Assembly: GCA_001483205.1 (NCBI GenBank)
Contig: JPPB01000012.1
Span: forward strand, 1 to 6,293
DNA: 6,293 bases
From: an alpha proteobacterium 3107
GTDB taxonomy: Bacteria; Pseudomonadota; Alphaproteobacteria; Rhodobacterales; Rhodobacteraceae
Direction of reading: 5' to 3'
This document shows, one piece after another, positions 1 to 6,263 of the stretch. The notes under the pieces are model-generated. The model was not told the DNA's origin, did not search any database, and saw nothing but the letters and a program-made list of their open reading frames with translations. The translations under genes were made by a program, and so were the position numbers. How positions within the stretch are numbered: position 1 is the first letter of the stretch; each line of letters opens with the position of its first letter.

Positions 1-2292
1 AGCGAACGTCACCCCGTTGGTGATCTCAACCGTCACCACCGACGCGCCGCCGTCCTCGGCAATCGCCGCCGGGTCCGCCGACAGCGCCAGCACCGGGGTA
101 GTGACGTTATCCACCGGATGGTTGCTCAGCGCCGCCGCATTATTGCCGTCCCCATTGCGGATCGGTGCCGCCCCCGGCCCTGACGGTGCCGTGTAGCTGA
201 CCGTCACACCCTCACCGGCGGCCACCGGCGCGGCCAGCGTCAACGTCACCATCGCGCCACTGATCGAAACGGGATCACTCCCGGACAGCGCCACAACCGC
301 ACCGCCCGCTGTCACCGTAAACGCACCCGCCGCCGGAACCGAGGCCCCATCCAGCATATCGTCATACCCCAGGCTCAGGGTAACGCCATCCAATACCGCC
401 GATTGCAGCACCGGCGCCACGGCATCGTTCATCCCGTCCACCTTGTGGCTGTTTTGATTGCCGCGCGCAGTGTGGATCAGAAGCGCGTCATCGCCGTCGC
501 CATCCCGGATCGCGTCGCCCGCATTCAGAATCACGGCGTTCTCCTCAAGCCAGATACCGTTATCGTCTTCGTCATCCGCCTGCACGGTGTAGCGGAACAC
601 AAGCGCATCCGCGCCCGACCCCGAGTCATAGGCAGCGTCCCTGTCGCTGATCGTCCCGCTGGTATTGCCTATCCGCAACCGGAAAGACGGATTGCCGGTC
701 ACCGTCACCGCCTCTTCAAACGTCACCGTGATCTCAATCGCCTCGCCCAAGCCGTAAGTGTCCGGGGCCGCTGTCGGCATTGAGGTCACTGAAACGTCGG
801 TGATGGCAACGGGTGGCATCAGACTGCCATCCACCTTGTGGCTGTTTTGATTGCCGCGCGCGGTGTGGATCAGAAGCGCGTCATCGCCGTTGCCATCCTG
901 AATCGCGTCGCCCGCATTCAGAATCACGGCGTTCTCCTCGATCCAGATGCCGTTATCGTCTTCGTCACCCACCTGCACGGTGTAGCGGAACACAAGCGCG
1001 TCCGTCCCCGACCCTGAGACATAGGTCGCGTCCTTGTCGCTGATCGTCCCGCTGGCATTGCCCATCCGCAACCGGAAAGACGGATTGCCCGTCACTGTCA
1101 CCGCCTCTTCAAACGTCACCGTGATCTCAATCGCCTCGCCCAGGCGGTAGGCATTTGCCACCATCGGCGCTGAGGTCAGCGAAATGCCGGAGATGATGAC
1201 GCGCGGTATCAGGCTGCCATCCACCTTGTGGCCGCTCTGGGTGCCTTTCCCGGTGTGGGTCAGGAGCGCGTCGTTGTCGTCGCCATCCCGGATCGCATCG
1301 TCCGCATCCAGAATCACGACGTTCTGCCCGATCCAGATGCCGTTGTTGTCTTCGTCATCCGCCTGCACGGTGTAGCGGAACACAAGCCTATCCGTGCCCG
1401 ACCCCGAGGCATAGGCCGCATCGCGGGGCGTGGCCGCCCCGGAATTGCCAAGCGAGAACTCAAAATGCGGATCGCCCGTCACCGTCACCGGCTCATCAAA
1501 CCTCACGGTGATCTCGATCACCCCGCCCCCGCCGTAAGTGTCCGCTGCCGCTGTTGGCGTCGAGGTCACCGAAACGTCGGTGATGTCAGGGACATCGGTA
1601 ATCAGGAAGACCTGGGACAGGGCATAGAACGATTTGTTTGCAAAAGTGCCAAGACTGAAACCACTTTTGAATGGCGCATTATCGCTCGAGAATCTGGCAT
1701 GGCTCGCGCCGAGCTGTTCACCTGCGTCAGTGTTGCCGTTATTCAGGCAACCGGTGTAGACTGCCACAGCAGGAACGACATCATCTGCGTCTTCGGTTTT
1801 CCGGTTGAAGCTGTCCCAGCTTCCGTCATAGAGGTCGGCGTATGTGTCGGCTACCTTTTCGCCGTCCAGCCAGTAGACGAAGGCGTCGGTGTCGCCCGAA
1901 GTCGTCTCGGTGTTGGTGCGCGCGTTGACAGAGGTGGTGCAGCCGAGCACACGGAAACCGTCACTGTAGCTGCGGATTATGCTGTCGTCTGCCAGGGTGG
2001 CGGCGTTCTGGACGTGGGCGTTGTAATCGTCAATGTCGGTCGACTCTGCGTTGCGTTGTGTCGAGGTGATGAAGAGCAGGCGGAAGCGGTCGCCCACGGA
2101 AAGGTCAGAGGGGACGAGGCTCCAGTTTGCGGAAACACCCTTCTCATCGATTCCCTGCGCCCATGCCCCGCCACCGATGCCCGGCAAGGTGGCCAGAAGC
2201 GCCGCCGCAAAGAGAACCCGCGCCGCGCTCAGAAAAGCGGACAGCCAAGGCAATACCTTGTTTTCACACACAACACCAGCGTCACTCGCCAT
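1..2292 (-). CDS. Large exported repeat protein (N-terminal 764 codons; C-terminus outside window)
   Basis: The frame is open from ATG at 2292 to the left edge with no stop, so the gene is cut by the window. The ATG is the only one after the in-frame stop at 2365-2367; GGTAGGTG lies just upstream as a modest ribosome binding site. Domain order: a long n-region and hydrophobic core ending AWA|Q near residue 45 (signal peptide); an N-terminal domain of about residues 50-232 with Cys118 and Cys182, which may form a disulfide, and starting with the SANWSLVPSDLSVGDRFRLL-type opening that I recall from other bacterial secreted beta-repeat proteins; three tandem repeats at 237-620; a SwmB-like domain at about 625-727 (VLQSAVLDG, VTVSYTAPSG); and the start of a Calx-beta-like domain (LALSADPAAIAEDGG). 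Each repeat has an Asp-rich turn such as DGDGDDALL, consistent with calcium binding. Inferred role: cell-surface or secreted adhesive protein. No catalytic domain is visible, and the secretion signal that would settle the export route would lie in the missing C-terminus. Confidence 0.88.
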   Translation of the reverse strand, partial: MASDAGVVCENKVLPWLSAFLSAARVLFAAALLATLPGIGGGAWAQGIDEKGVSANWSLVPSDLSVGDRFRLLFITSTQRNAESTDIDDYNAHVQNAATLADDSIIRSYSDGFRVLGCTTSVNARTNTETTSGDTDAFVYWLDGEKVADTYADLYDGSWDSFNRKTEDADDVVPAVAVYTGCLNNGNTDAGEQLGASHARFSSDNAPFKSGFSLGTFANKSFYALSQVFLITDVPDITDVSVTSTPTAAADTYGGGGVIEITVRFDEPVTVTGDPHFEFSLGNSGAATPRDAAYASGSGTDRLVFRYTVQADDEDNNGIWIGQNVVILDADDAIRDGDDNDALLTHTGKGTQSGHKVDGSLIPRVIISGISLTSAPMVANAYRLGEAIEITVTFEEAVTVTGNPSFRLRMGNASGTISDKDATYVSGSGTDALVFRYTVQVGDEDDNGIWIEENAVILNAGDAIQDGNGDDALLIHTARGNQNSHKVDGSLMPPVAITDVSVTSMPTAAPDTYGLGEAIEITVTFEEAVTVTGNPSFRLRIGNTSGTISDRDAAYDSGSGADALVFRYTVQADDEDDNGIWLEENAVILNAGDAIRDGDGDDALLIHTARGNQNSHKVDGMNDAVAPVLQSAVLDGVTLSLGYDDMLDGASVPAAGAFTVTAGGAVVALSGSDPVSISGAMVTLTLAAPVAAGEGVTVSYTAPSGPGAAPIRNGDGNNAAALSNHPVDNVTTPVLALSADPAAIAEDGGASVVTVEITNGVTFA
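433..804 (-). repeat. Tandem repeat 3 of the exported protein (residues 497-620)
   Basis: The third unit starts 390 bp after the second. It ends at HKVDG and then passes straight into the SwmB-like domain (MNDAVAPVL) instead of the SL.P linker used after units 1 and 2. Its first 18 residues match repeat 1 at 16 positions, while its body matches repeat 2, so the unit is a mosaic. Confidence 0.9.
805..1194 (-). repeat. Tandem repeat 2 of the exported protein (residues 367-496)
   Basis: The second unit starts exactly 390 bp after the first. Its opening (ISGISLTSAPMVANAYR) differs strongly from units 1 and 3. From GEAIEITV onward it is nearly the same as repeat 3, with about eleven differing residues in about 105. 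Long nucleotide stretches also match, for example around 831-1000 compared with 440-610. This points to recent duplication or gene conversion. Confidence 0.9.
1195..1584 (-). repeat. Tandem repeat 1 of the exported protein (residues 237-366)
   Basis: This is the first of three head-to-tail in-frame units, opening with ITDVSVTSTPTAAADTYG and ending at HKVDG plus a seven-residue linker. It shares with the others the cores EITV, VTVTG.P, SGSG, LVFRYTVQ, DEDxNGIW, AIRDG and HKVDG. It is the most diverged unit in its body, for example FEFSLGNSGAATP where repeats 2 and 3 read FRLR.GN.SGTIS. The Asp-rich stretch DADDAIRDGDDNDA is a likely calcium-binding turn. It was probably the oldest unit or an independently evolving one. 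Confidence 0.9.
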
Positions 2293-2446
2293 GAAACACC
2301 TACCAGGATACCAGTTACCGATGGCCTCAGCCGCACATTTGCCGACAAGCGCCAAAGTCGCCGTTCAGCGAAACCTCAACATCAGAGCAACCTGCCCCGA
2401 CTTTCACATTCTGATCCGAATGGCACCGGACGGGGCATTTTTCCAG

Positions 2447-2475
2447 CCTTCCGTTCCGGTTTCAGGAATGGAAGG
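2447..2475. terminator. Inverted repeat downstream of the EF-G-like gene; possible terminator
   Basis: Two 11-base arms (2447-2457 CCTTCCGTTCC and 2465-2475 GGAATGGAAGG) pair fully apart from one G-T wobble, around a 7-base loop. It lies 45-73 nt past the stop of the EF-G-like gene and before the start of the repeat-protein gene. There is no T-run after the stem on either strand, so it is not a textbook Rho-independent terminator. It could end transcription in another way, protect an mRNA 3' end, or bind a protein. Confidence 0.4.
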
Positions 2476-2519
2476 GCAGAGCGCCGGGCACCCCTCAATG
2501 AGGTGGGACGGCGCGCGCC

Positions 2520-4454
2520 CTAGCCTGCCCCCTCCTGCGCCGCCGTCAGCCCGGCCAGATCCCCGGCCCGAACCTCCTGATAATGACCGAATGTTGAAAC
2601 GAACCAGGCGGTTCCGCGCGTCGCACCGGCCAATGCGCCAAACAAACCATCCTCTGCCGCCATCGGCAGAAGCGCGTTGAACACATCCCATCCGGCGGCA
2701 GATGGGTCGCCCTCGAACCCCAGCACCTGCCCCTTCATCCCGCTGACCAGCGGTGCCAGCCCCCCCGAATAGACCGACGGCACATGAATCCGCACATTCA
2801 TTATCGGCTGCAACACGCGGGTTCCCGCCTCTGCCAAAGCCTCGCGCACCGCGTTCTTGCCCGCCGTGCGAAAGGCATGATCCGAACTGTCCACACTGTG
2901 GTGCTTGCCGTCCTTCAGCAGGACGCTGACATCAACCACCGGAAAGCCGCCCGGCCCGGATGACAGCGCGTCCCGCGCCCCGGCCTCGACGGCAGGGATA
3001 TAGTTGCGCGGCACCACACCGCCCTTGATCACCTCGTCAAAGCTGAACCCCGCCCCGCGCGGCTCCGGCTTTACCTCGATCACCACATCGGCGAACTGCC
3101 CCGCACCGCCGGACTGTTTCCGGTGGCGGTGATGCTTTTCGATCTTGCGCGCAATCGTCTCTCGCAGGGCGGGCGGCACCACCGCCTCATCCACCCCGAC
3201 CCCGAACCCGTCCGACAGCTTCGCCGCCAGCCGCCGCATGTGCTGCGGCCCCTGGGTGGACAGCACCGCATGGCCGGTCTCTTCATGCTGGCCGATGGTC
3301 AGCCCCGGCTCAATATCCGCCAGCCGCGCCAGAGCGTTCGACAGCCGGGTTTCATCCCGATCATTCCGGGGGGTGACGATGCGCCGATAGGCGGCGGCGC
3401 GCGGCACCGTCCAGTCGGGCAGGGCAACAGGGGCATCCCGCCCGCAGGCCATACCGGGGTTCAGATGATCGCTCTTGACCGTCAGCCCGATCTCCCCCGG
3501 TTCCAGCGCACCGGTCGGGGTCTTGGCGTCAATGTCGGTAATGCTGCCGATGGCGCGCCCGGCAAGCACCTCGCCATTCCCGACCCCGGCAGTGAACGCC
3601 CGCACCAGCACCGTTTTGCCCAGATGTTTGGTCATGTCGGCCAGACACCCCACCGCCATCACATCGCCCAGAGACGCCAGCCGCGCCGCTGCCGCCTCCA
3701 CCCCCGGCGCTTCGTGGCGCAATGACTTCATCAGCCGCATCAGACCGTTGCCGTGCAGGGCCGAGCCCAGCAACGCCGGAACCAGCGCATGATCCTGCAC
3801 CACCTTCGTCGCCACATCATAGACCTCTCCGGTCGCCGGGCGCTTGTCCTCGATCAGTTGCTCCAGCAGCGTGTCGTCGAAATCGGCCAGCGATTCCAGC
3901 AGCTCGGTTCGCGCCTCCTGTTCCCGCGCCTCTGCCTCCCCCGGCAGCTCAATCAGCGCTGAGGGCTTGCCTTCCTGATATTCCCATGCCCGCTCGGAAA
4001 TCAGATCAACCGCGCCGATGATTCGCTCCCCGTCCCGCAGCGGTATCTGGCGCAGCACGATCCCCCGGCGGCTATAGGTCTGAAGCTCTGAGACGATCTC
4101 GCTGATCCGCCCGGCGGCGGTATCCACCCGGTTGATGAACAGGAAACAGGGAATTTCGGCCTCTTCGATCATCCGCAGATAGGGCGCGGCCAGCACAGCG
4201 GCATCCGTATCGGCAGGCACGCACAGCACCGCGGCATCACTTGCCGCCAGCGCCGGGCCTGCATTCACAAGGTTGTCCGGCCCCCCGGCGAAATCCAGCG
4301 CCGCCCAGTCCTCTTCCATGAACCGGAACCGCACCACATCCGCCACCCCCGCAAGGCTCATCGTCCTGCCGGGGGGGGCATCAAGGCCGGCCAGCCCCGA
4401 GACCAGCGTGCTCTTGCCCGATTGCGATGGTCCGATGACGGTGAAAACTCTCAT
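2520..4454 (-). CDS. Divergent EF-G-like translational GTPase (EF-G paralog)
   Basis: 644 aa, shorter than the usual roughly 700 aa of EF-G. The start is ATG at 4454, where GGGAGG sits 7 nt upstream and the protein begins MRVFTVIGPSQSGKST; a longer in-frame ATG at 4526 has no ribosome binding site. The GTPase motifs are the P-loop GPSQSGKST (8-16), G3 DFAGG (54-58), G4 NRVD (108-111) and G5 SAL (231-233). EF-G-like domain II is at about 262-345, III at about 362-425, IV at about 436-560 with the HRKQSGGAGQF signature, and V at about 562-632 with SGMKGQVLGFEGD. Two departures from housekeeping EF-G are clear: the switch I region is short and lacks the RGITI motif, and the position of the histidine in DxxGH is glycine (Gly58). 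Role by family: a cytoplasmic GTPase acting on ribosomes. Whether it translocates, recycles, or does something specialised cannot be told. It is not obviously the main fusA, which normally sits with rpsL, rpsG and tuf; none of these are here. Confidence 0.9.
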   Translation of the reverse strand: MRVFTVIGPSQSGKSTLVSGLAGLDAPPGRTMSLAGVADVVRFRFMEEDWAALDFAGGPDNLVNAGPALAASDAAVLCVPADTDAAVLAAPYLRMIEEAEIPCFLFINRVDTAAGRISEIVSELQTYSRRGIVLRQIPLRDGERIIGAVDLISERAWEYQEGKPSALIELPGEAEAREQEARTELLESLADFDDTLLEQLIEDKRPATGEVYDVATKVVQDHALVPALLGSALHGNGLMRLMKSLRHEAPGVEAAAARLASLGDVMAVGCLADMTKHLGKTVLVRAFTAGVGNGEVLAGRAIGSITDIDAKTPTGALEPGEIGLTVKSDHLNPGMACGRDAPVALPDWTVPRAAAYRRIVTPRNDRDETRLSNALARLADIEPGLTIGQHEETGHAVLSTQGPQHMRRLAAKLSDGFGVGVDEAVVPPALRETIARKIEKHHRHRKQSGGAGQFADVVIEVKPEPRGAGFSFDEVIKGGVVPRNYIPAVEAGARDALSSGPGGFPVVDVSVLLKDGKHHSVDSSDHAFRTAGKNAVREALAEAGTRVLQPIMNVRIHVPSVYSGGLAPLVSGMKGQVLGFEGDPSAAGWDVFNALLPMAAEDGLFGALAGATRGTAWFVSTFGHYQEVRAGDLAGLTAAQEGAG

Positions 4455-4461
4455 GTCATAT

Positions 4462-4467
4462 CCTCCC
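4462..4467 (-). promoter_or_regulatory. Ribosome binding site of the EF-G-like gene
   Basis: The minus strand reads GGGAGG, 7 nt before the ATG at 4454. This is what decides the start over the upstream in-frame ATG at 4526. Confidence 0.8.
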
Positions 4468-4497
4468 TGTCTTGCCTGCCTTTGCAGGATCAGACGG

Positions 4498-4513
4498 GAA
4501 CGCCCCCCGTGCG
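4498..4513. repeat. 16-bp direct repeat, copy A (5' of EF-G-like gene)
   Basis: The sequence GAACGCCCCCCGTGCG on the plus strand recurs exactly at 6248-6263. Here it lies 44-59 nt before the EF-G-like start codon, downstream of the predicted promoter and so within the likely leader. Its ends form a small palindrome (ACG N5 CGT). It may be a regulatory element shared by two genes or a remnant of a duplication. Confidence 0.6.
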
Positions 4514-4520
4514 CGCCACC

Positions 4521-4534
4521 GCCCATGTATGGGC
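4521..4534. promoter_or_regulatory. Perfect 14-bp palindrome, possible operator
   Basis: GCCCATGTATGGGC has 6-bp arms around GT. It lies just downstream of the proposed -10 box at 4537-4542, over the expected transcription start of the EF-G-like gene, where a repressor site would be effective. The regulator is unknown. Confidence 0.4.
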
Positions 4535-4536
4535 TG

Positions 4537-4566
4537 ATTGTCCCCGAACAGGTGGCCTTTCGTCAA
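4537..4566 (-). promoter_or_regulatory. Candidate sigma70-type promoter for the EF-G-like gene
   Basis: On the minus strand TTGACG (4566-4561, 5 of 6 matches to the -35 consensus) is followed after 18 bp by GACAAT (4542-4537, 4 of 6 matches to the -10 consensus). This would place the start near 4530, about 75 nt before the ATG. It implies that the EF-G-like gene is not dependent on read-through from the Abi_C gene. Confidence 0.45.
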
Positions 4567-4704
4567 GCCGCCTCTGAGCGCGTTGACGCCGGAACCTGAA
4601 ACCGATTCCGCATTGTCAGCTTATGGTTGTTGGTGCGTAACCGCCGGAACACCATTGACCCGGCTGATCCGGCAAAATTCAGTTCCTTACAAAAACAAGG
4701 ACCA

Positions 4705-5550
4705 TCAGTCTGACGATGTGCGCTCACGGTGCGTCTCAATGATGAAAGCAGCCACAGTACCAGCCATATTGACCGCCAGAGAGGCATGTCGCGGTGATGG
4801 TTGAACCGGCTGCTTGCCTCCGCGCCCATGGGAATCGCCCGCCTTGTTTCGCAATGTCCCGATACCATTCACGACGTTCATTGCTCCGCCGAGTATCGCC
4901 TTGATTGCTTTCTCGGTGTCCTGGTCGGGCGCGAGGTTCAATGCTTTCGCCACCTTTCCATACAATTTTGGCAAATCGTCCTTGTCGCTGTAGTCAACGC
5001 CCAGGACGTGCTTGCAGACGGTTTCAAGCAGGGTGCGCGCCATTGTGATTGCCCCCGCAGGATCAGAGGATCGCCGCTCAAGCGCTTTCGTCCATTCGGC
5101 ATGGACTACACCTTCATCGAAAGACGATAGCACAGTGGAAATCACGTTATCGGCGGGCGTCCGGTCCAAGCCTTCCAATGCGTCTAGCAGCGGCTTGAAA
5201 GCATCGCGGATGATCTCCTGCCGAGCATCATAGCTCTTTGCTTCACCTTTGATGAATGTCCAGAATGTCCCGAGATCACTGTGTGATCGCACAAAGCCCG
5301 GCAGGTGACCCCACAGTTTTGGATCGTCCCTGAACTCGCGGCGCAATTTCCGATACTCTTGGTCGTGGCTCGACTTATCTTTGCCCGTGGCTTTGGCAGC
5401 CAGGATTCCTTGCATCATCTTGACCCGCTCAATAAGCGAATCCGGAAGGTCGTCGTCAGTTATCATCGCCCAGCTCCAGCCAGTATCCAGTAGTCTCAGG
5501 ACAGACGAATGCCGCCGGTCCCCGTGCATCGTCTCCATCGGCCCGCGCAC
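4705..5550 (-). CDS. Abortive-infection family protein with C-terminal Abi_C (HEPN-like) domain
   Basis: Up to 281 aa and soluble, with no signal peptide or membrane segment. The C-terminal half (about 160-275) has the Abi_C pattern: AITMARTLLETVCKHVLG, then DLPKLYGKVAKALNLAP, then LRNKAGDSHG, then RHASLAVNMAGTVAAFIIET. Arg234 and His241 make an RX6H motif of the kind seen in HEPN ribonucleases, so RNA cleavage is a reasonable but unproven activity. The N-terminal half is helical and charged, with no domain I can name. Abi_C proteins are associated with phage defence by growth arrest or death of infected cells. The start is uncertain: GTG 5550 is the longest; ATG 5538 and ATG 5529 (GGAG only 3 nt upstream) are possible; ATG 5466 has the best-spaced GGAG (7 nt) but would drop VLRLLDTGWSW, which looks like part of the fold. 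It begins as little as 18 nt after the ialB-type stop. Sampled stretches are about 47-53% G+C, well below the neighbours, suggesting horizontal acquisition. Confidence 0.85.
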   Translation of the reverse strand: MRGPMETMHGDRRHSSVLRLLDTGWSWAMITDDDLPDSLIERVKMMQGILAAKATGKDKSSHDQEYRKLRREFRDDPKLWGHLPGFVRSHSDLGTFWTFIKGEAKSYDARQEIIRDAFKPLLDALEGLDRTPADNVISTVLSSFDEGVVHAEWTKALERRSSDPAGAITMARTLLETVCKHVLGVDYSDKDDLPKLYGKVAKALNLAPDQDTEKAIKAILGGAMNVVNGIGTLRNKAGDSHGRGGKQPVQPSPRHASLAVNMAGTVAAFIIETHRERTSSD

Positions 5551-5568
5551 CGCCTATCGCGGTTTGGC

Positions 5569-6129
5569 TCAGCCGCCACACCGCTTTTCCGCGTCTTCCA
5601 GCGCCGCCGTAAACCCGAAAAGCGAGAACGTGTCTTTCGTCACCGTCCCCCGTGCCGAGCGACCCGTAACCACCGCAGTGGTCCCCCGCTTCATCGCCGC
5701 CAGCAGCCGGGCATCATCAGACGGCTCCGGCCATGTGTATTCGTTCTCCGGCCAGGGCGTCGCGGCATCATCCTCGGCCAGCGTGAAAAGCTCAAAGCTG
5801 TCCTCGCCGATCACCACCGACACGGTTGAGTCGTCGGCATAGGGATACCCGCCGGTCAGCGAGATCACCGGCCCTGGCCCGCGATCCGGCTGATAATTGG
5901 CGAACAGCATAATCTCGCCCCGCTTCACCGAAACCACGCGCCCGTCTTTGGTGTTCACGGTTTCCTTGGGGGCAGAGACGATCCAGCACTGGGGCGGGTC
6001 GGTTTCCACGAAAACACTCCAGTCGGTATGGGTTTCCACCCGCTTTTCCGACATTTCCTGCGCGCCTGCGGAAACCATCGTCAGGGCCAGCGTTCCGGCC
6101 ATTGCGCCACGGAAAAGAAATCTTGTCAT
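5569..6129 (-). CDS. Invasion-associated locus B (IalB) family exported protein
   Basis: 186 aa from ATG at 6129, with AGGAGG at 6146-6141, 11 nt upstream. A signal peptide (positively charged MTRFLFR, hydrophobic core, SAGA|QE near residue 23) directs export to the periplasm. The mature part has the IalB features DWSVFVE, CWIVSAPKETVNT, a beta-rich middle with GGYPYADDSTV, then AAMKRGTTAVVTGRSARGT, TKDTFSLFGFTAAL and a C-terminal RCGG. Cys48 and Cys184 are placed to form a disulfide. IalB was named for a Bartonella invasion locus, but the family is widespread in free-living alphaproteobacteria, where its role is unclear; this sequence gives no reason to infer virulence. A longer reading from 6267 would lose the signal peptide's N-terminal position and runs through the promoter, so I reject it. 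The acidic insert around EDDAATPWPENEYTWPEPSD is a local feature of this copy. Confidence 0.88.
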   Translation of the reverse strand: MTRFLFRGAMAGTLALTMVSAGAQEMSEKRVETHTDWSVFVETDPPQCWIVSAPKETVNTKDGRVVSVKRGEIMLFANYQPDRGPGPVISLTGGYPYADDSTVSVVIGEDSFELFTLAEDDAATPWPENEYTWPEPSDDARLLAAMKRGTTAVVTGRSARGTVTKDTFSLFGFTAALEDAEKRCGG

Positions 6130-6221
6130 GTTTCTCAGGGCCTCCTGTTCTCCGTTCTTCCGGGGGGCGGTTTTTTTGCCTTTTCCCGCGCCCTGGGGTG
6201 GAGTTTCAACTCGATACCGGC

Positions 6222-6250
6222 AGGATAGCGCATTATGGCGGGTATGTGAA
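6222..6250 (-). promoter_or_regulatory. Candidate sigma70-type promoter for the ialB-type gene
   Basis: The minus strand reads TTCACA (6250-6245, 5 of 6 to the -35 consensus), a 17-bp spacer, and TATCCT (6227-6222, 4 of 6 to the -10 consensus). The predicted start near 6215 gives a leader of about 85 nt. It would probably also drive the Abi_C gene. The upstream edge overlaps the second copy of the 16-bp repeat. Confidence 0.5.
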
Positions 6251-6263
6251 CGCCCCCCGTGCG
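6248..6263. repeat. 16-bp direct repeat, copy B (upstream of ialB-type gene)
   Basis: An exact copy of the sequence at 4498-4513, in the same orientation. Here it overlaps the end of the proposed -35 box and extends upstream, a position where an activator or repressor could act. Confidence 0.6.

Noticed and set aside
433..1584. CRISPR-like array
   Set aside because: The repeated units are 390 bp, in frame, diverged and protein-coding. There are no short identical repeats separated by unique spacers.
1228..2523. Long plus-strand open frame of 431 codons opposite the repeat-protein gene
   Set aside because: It is antisense to a minus-strand frame with signal peptide, repeats and recognisable domains. 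Its translation is low-complexity and rich in Arg, Val and Gly, and it inherits the repeat pattern from the other strand.
3123..3725. Plus-strand open frame of 200 codons opposite the EF-G-like gene
   Set aside because: It is a shadow of a clearly conserved minus-strand gene in high-G+C DNA. It has no recognisable domain and an unusual His/Arg/Pro-rich composition.
4455..4526. N-terminal extension of the EF-G-like protein from the ATG at 4526
   Set aside because: There is no ribosome binding site. The extension covers the palindrome and the 16-bp repeat, and the internal ATG at 4454 has a well-placed GGGAGG and starts right before the P-loop.
4684..4701. Short inverted repeat TCCTT/AAGGA just after the Abi_C stop, as a terminator
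   Set aside because: The stem is only 5 bp, A/T-containing, with an 8-nt loop and just four T's some bases later. It is too weak to support as a terminator.
6161..6177. GGGGGGCGG followed by seven T's as a plus-strand terminator
   Set aside because: No matching arm gives a stable stem before the T-run, and no plus-strand gene ends here. On the minus strand it is simply part of the ialB-type leader.
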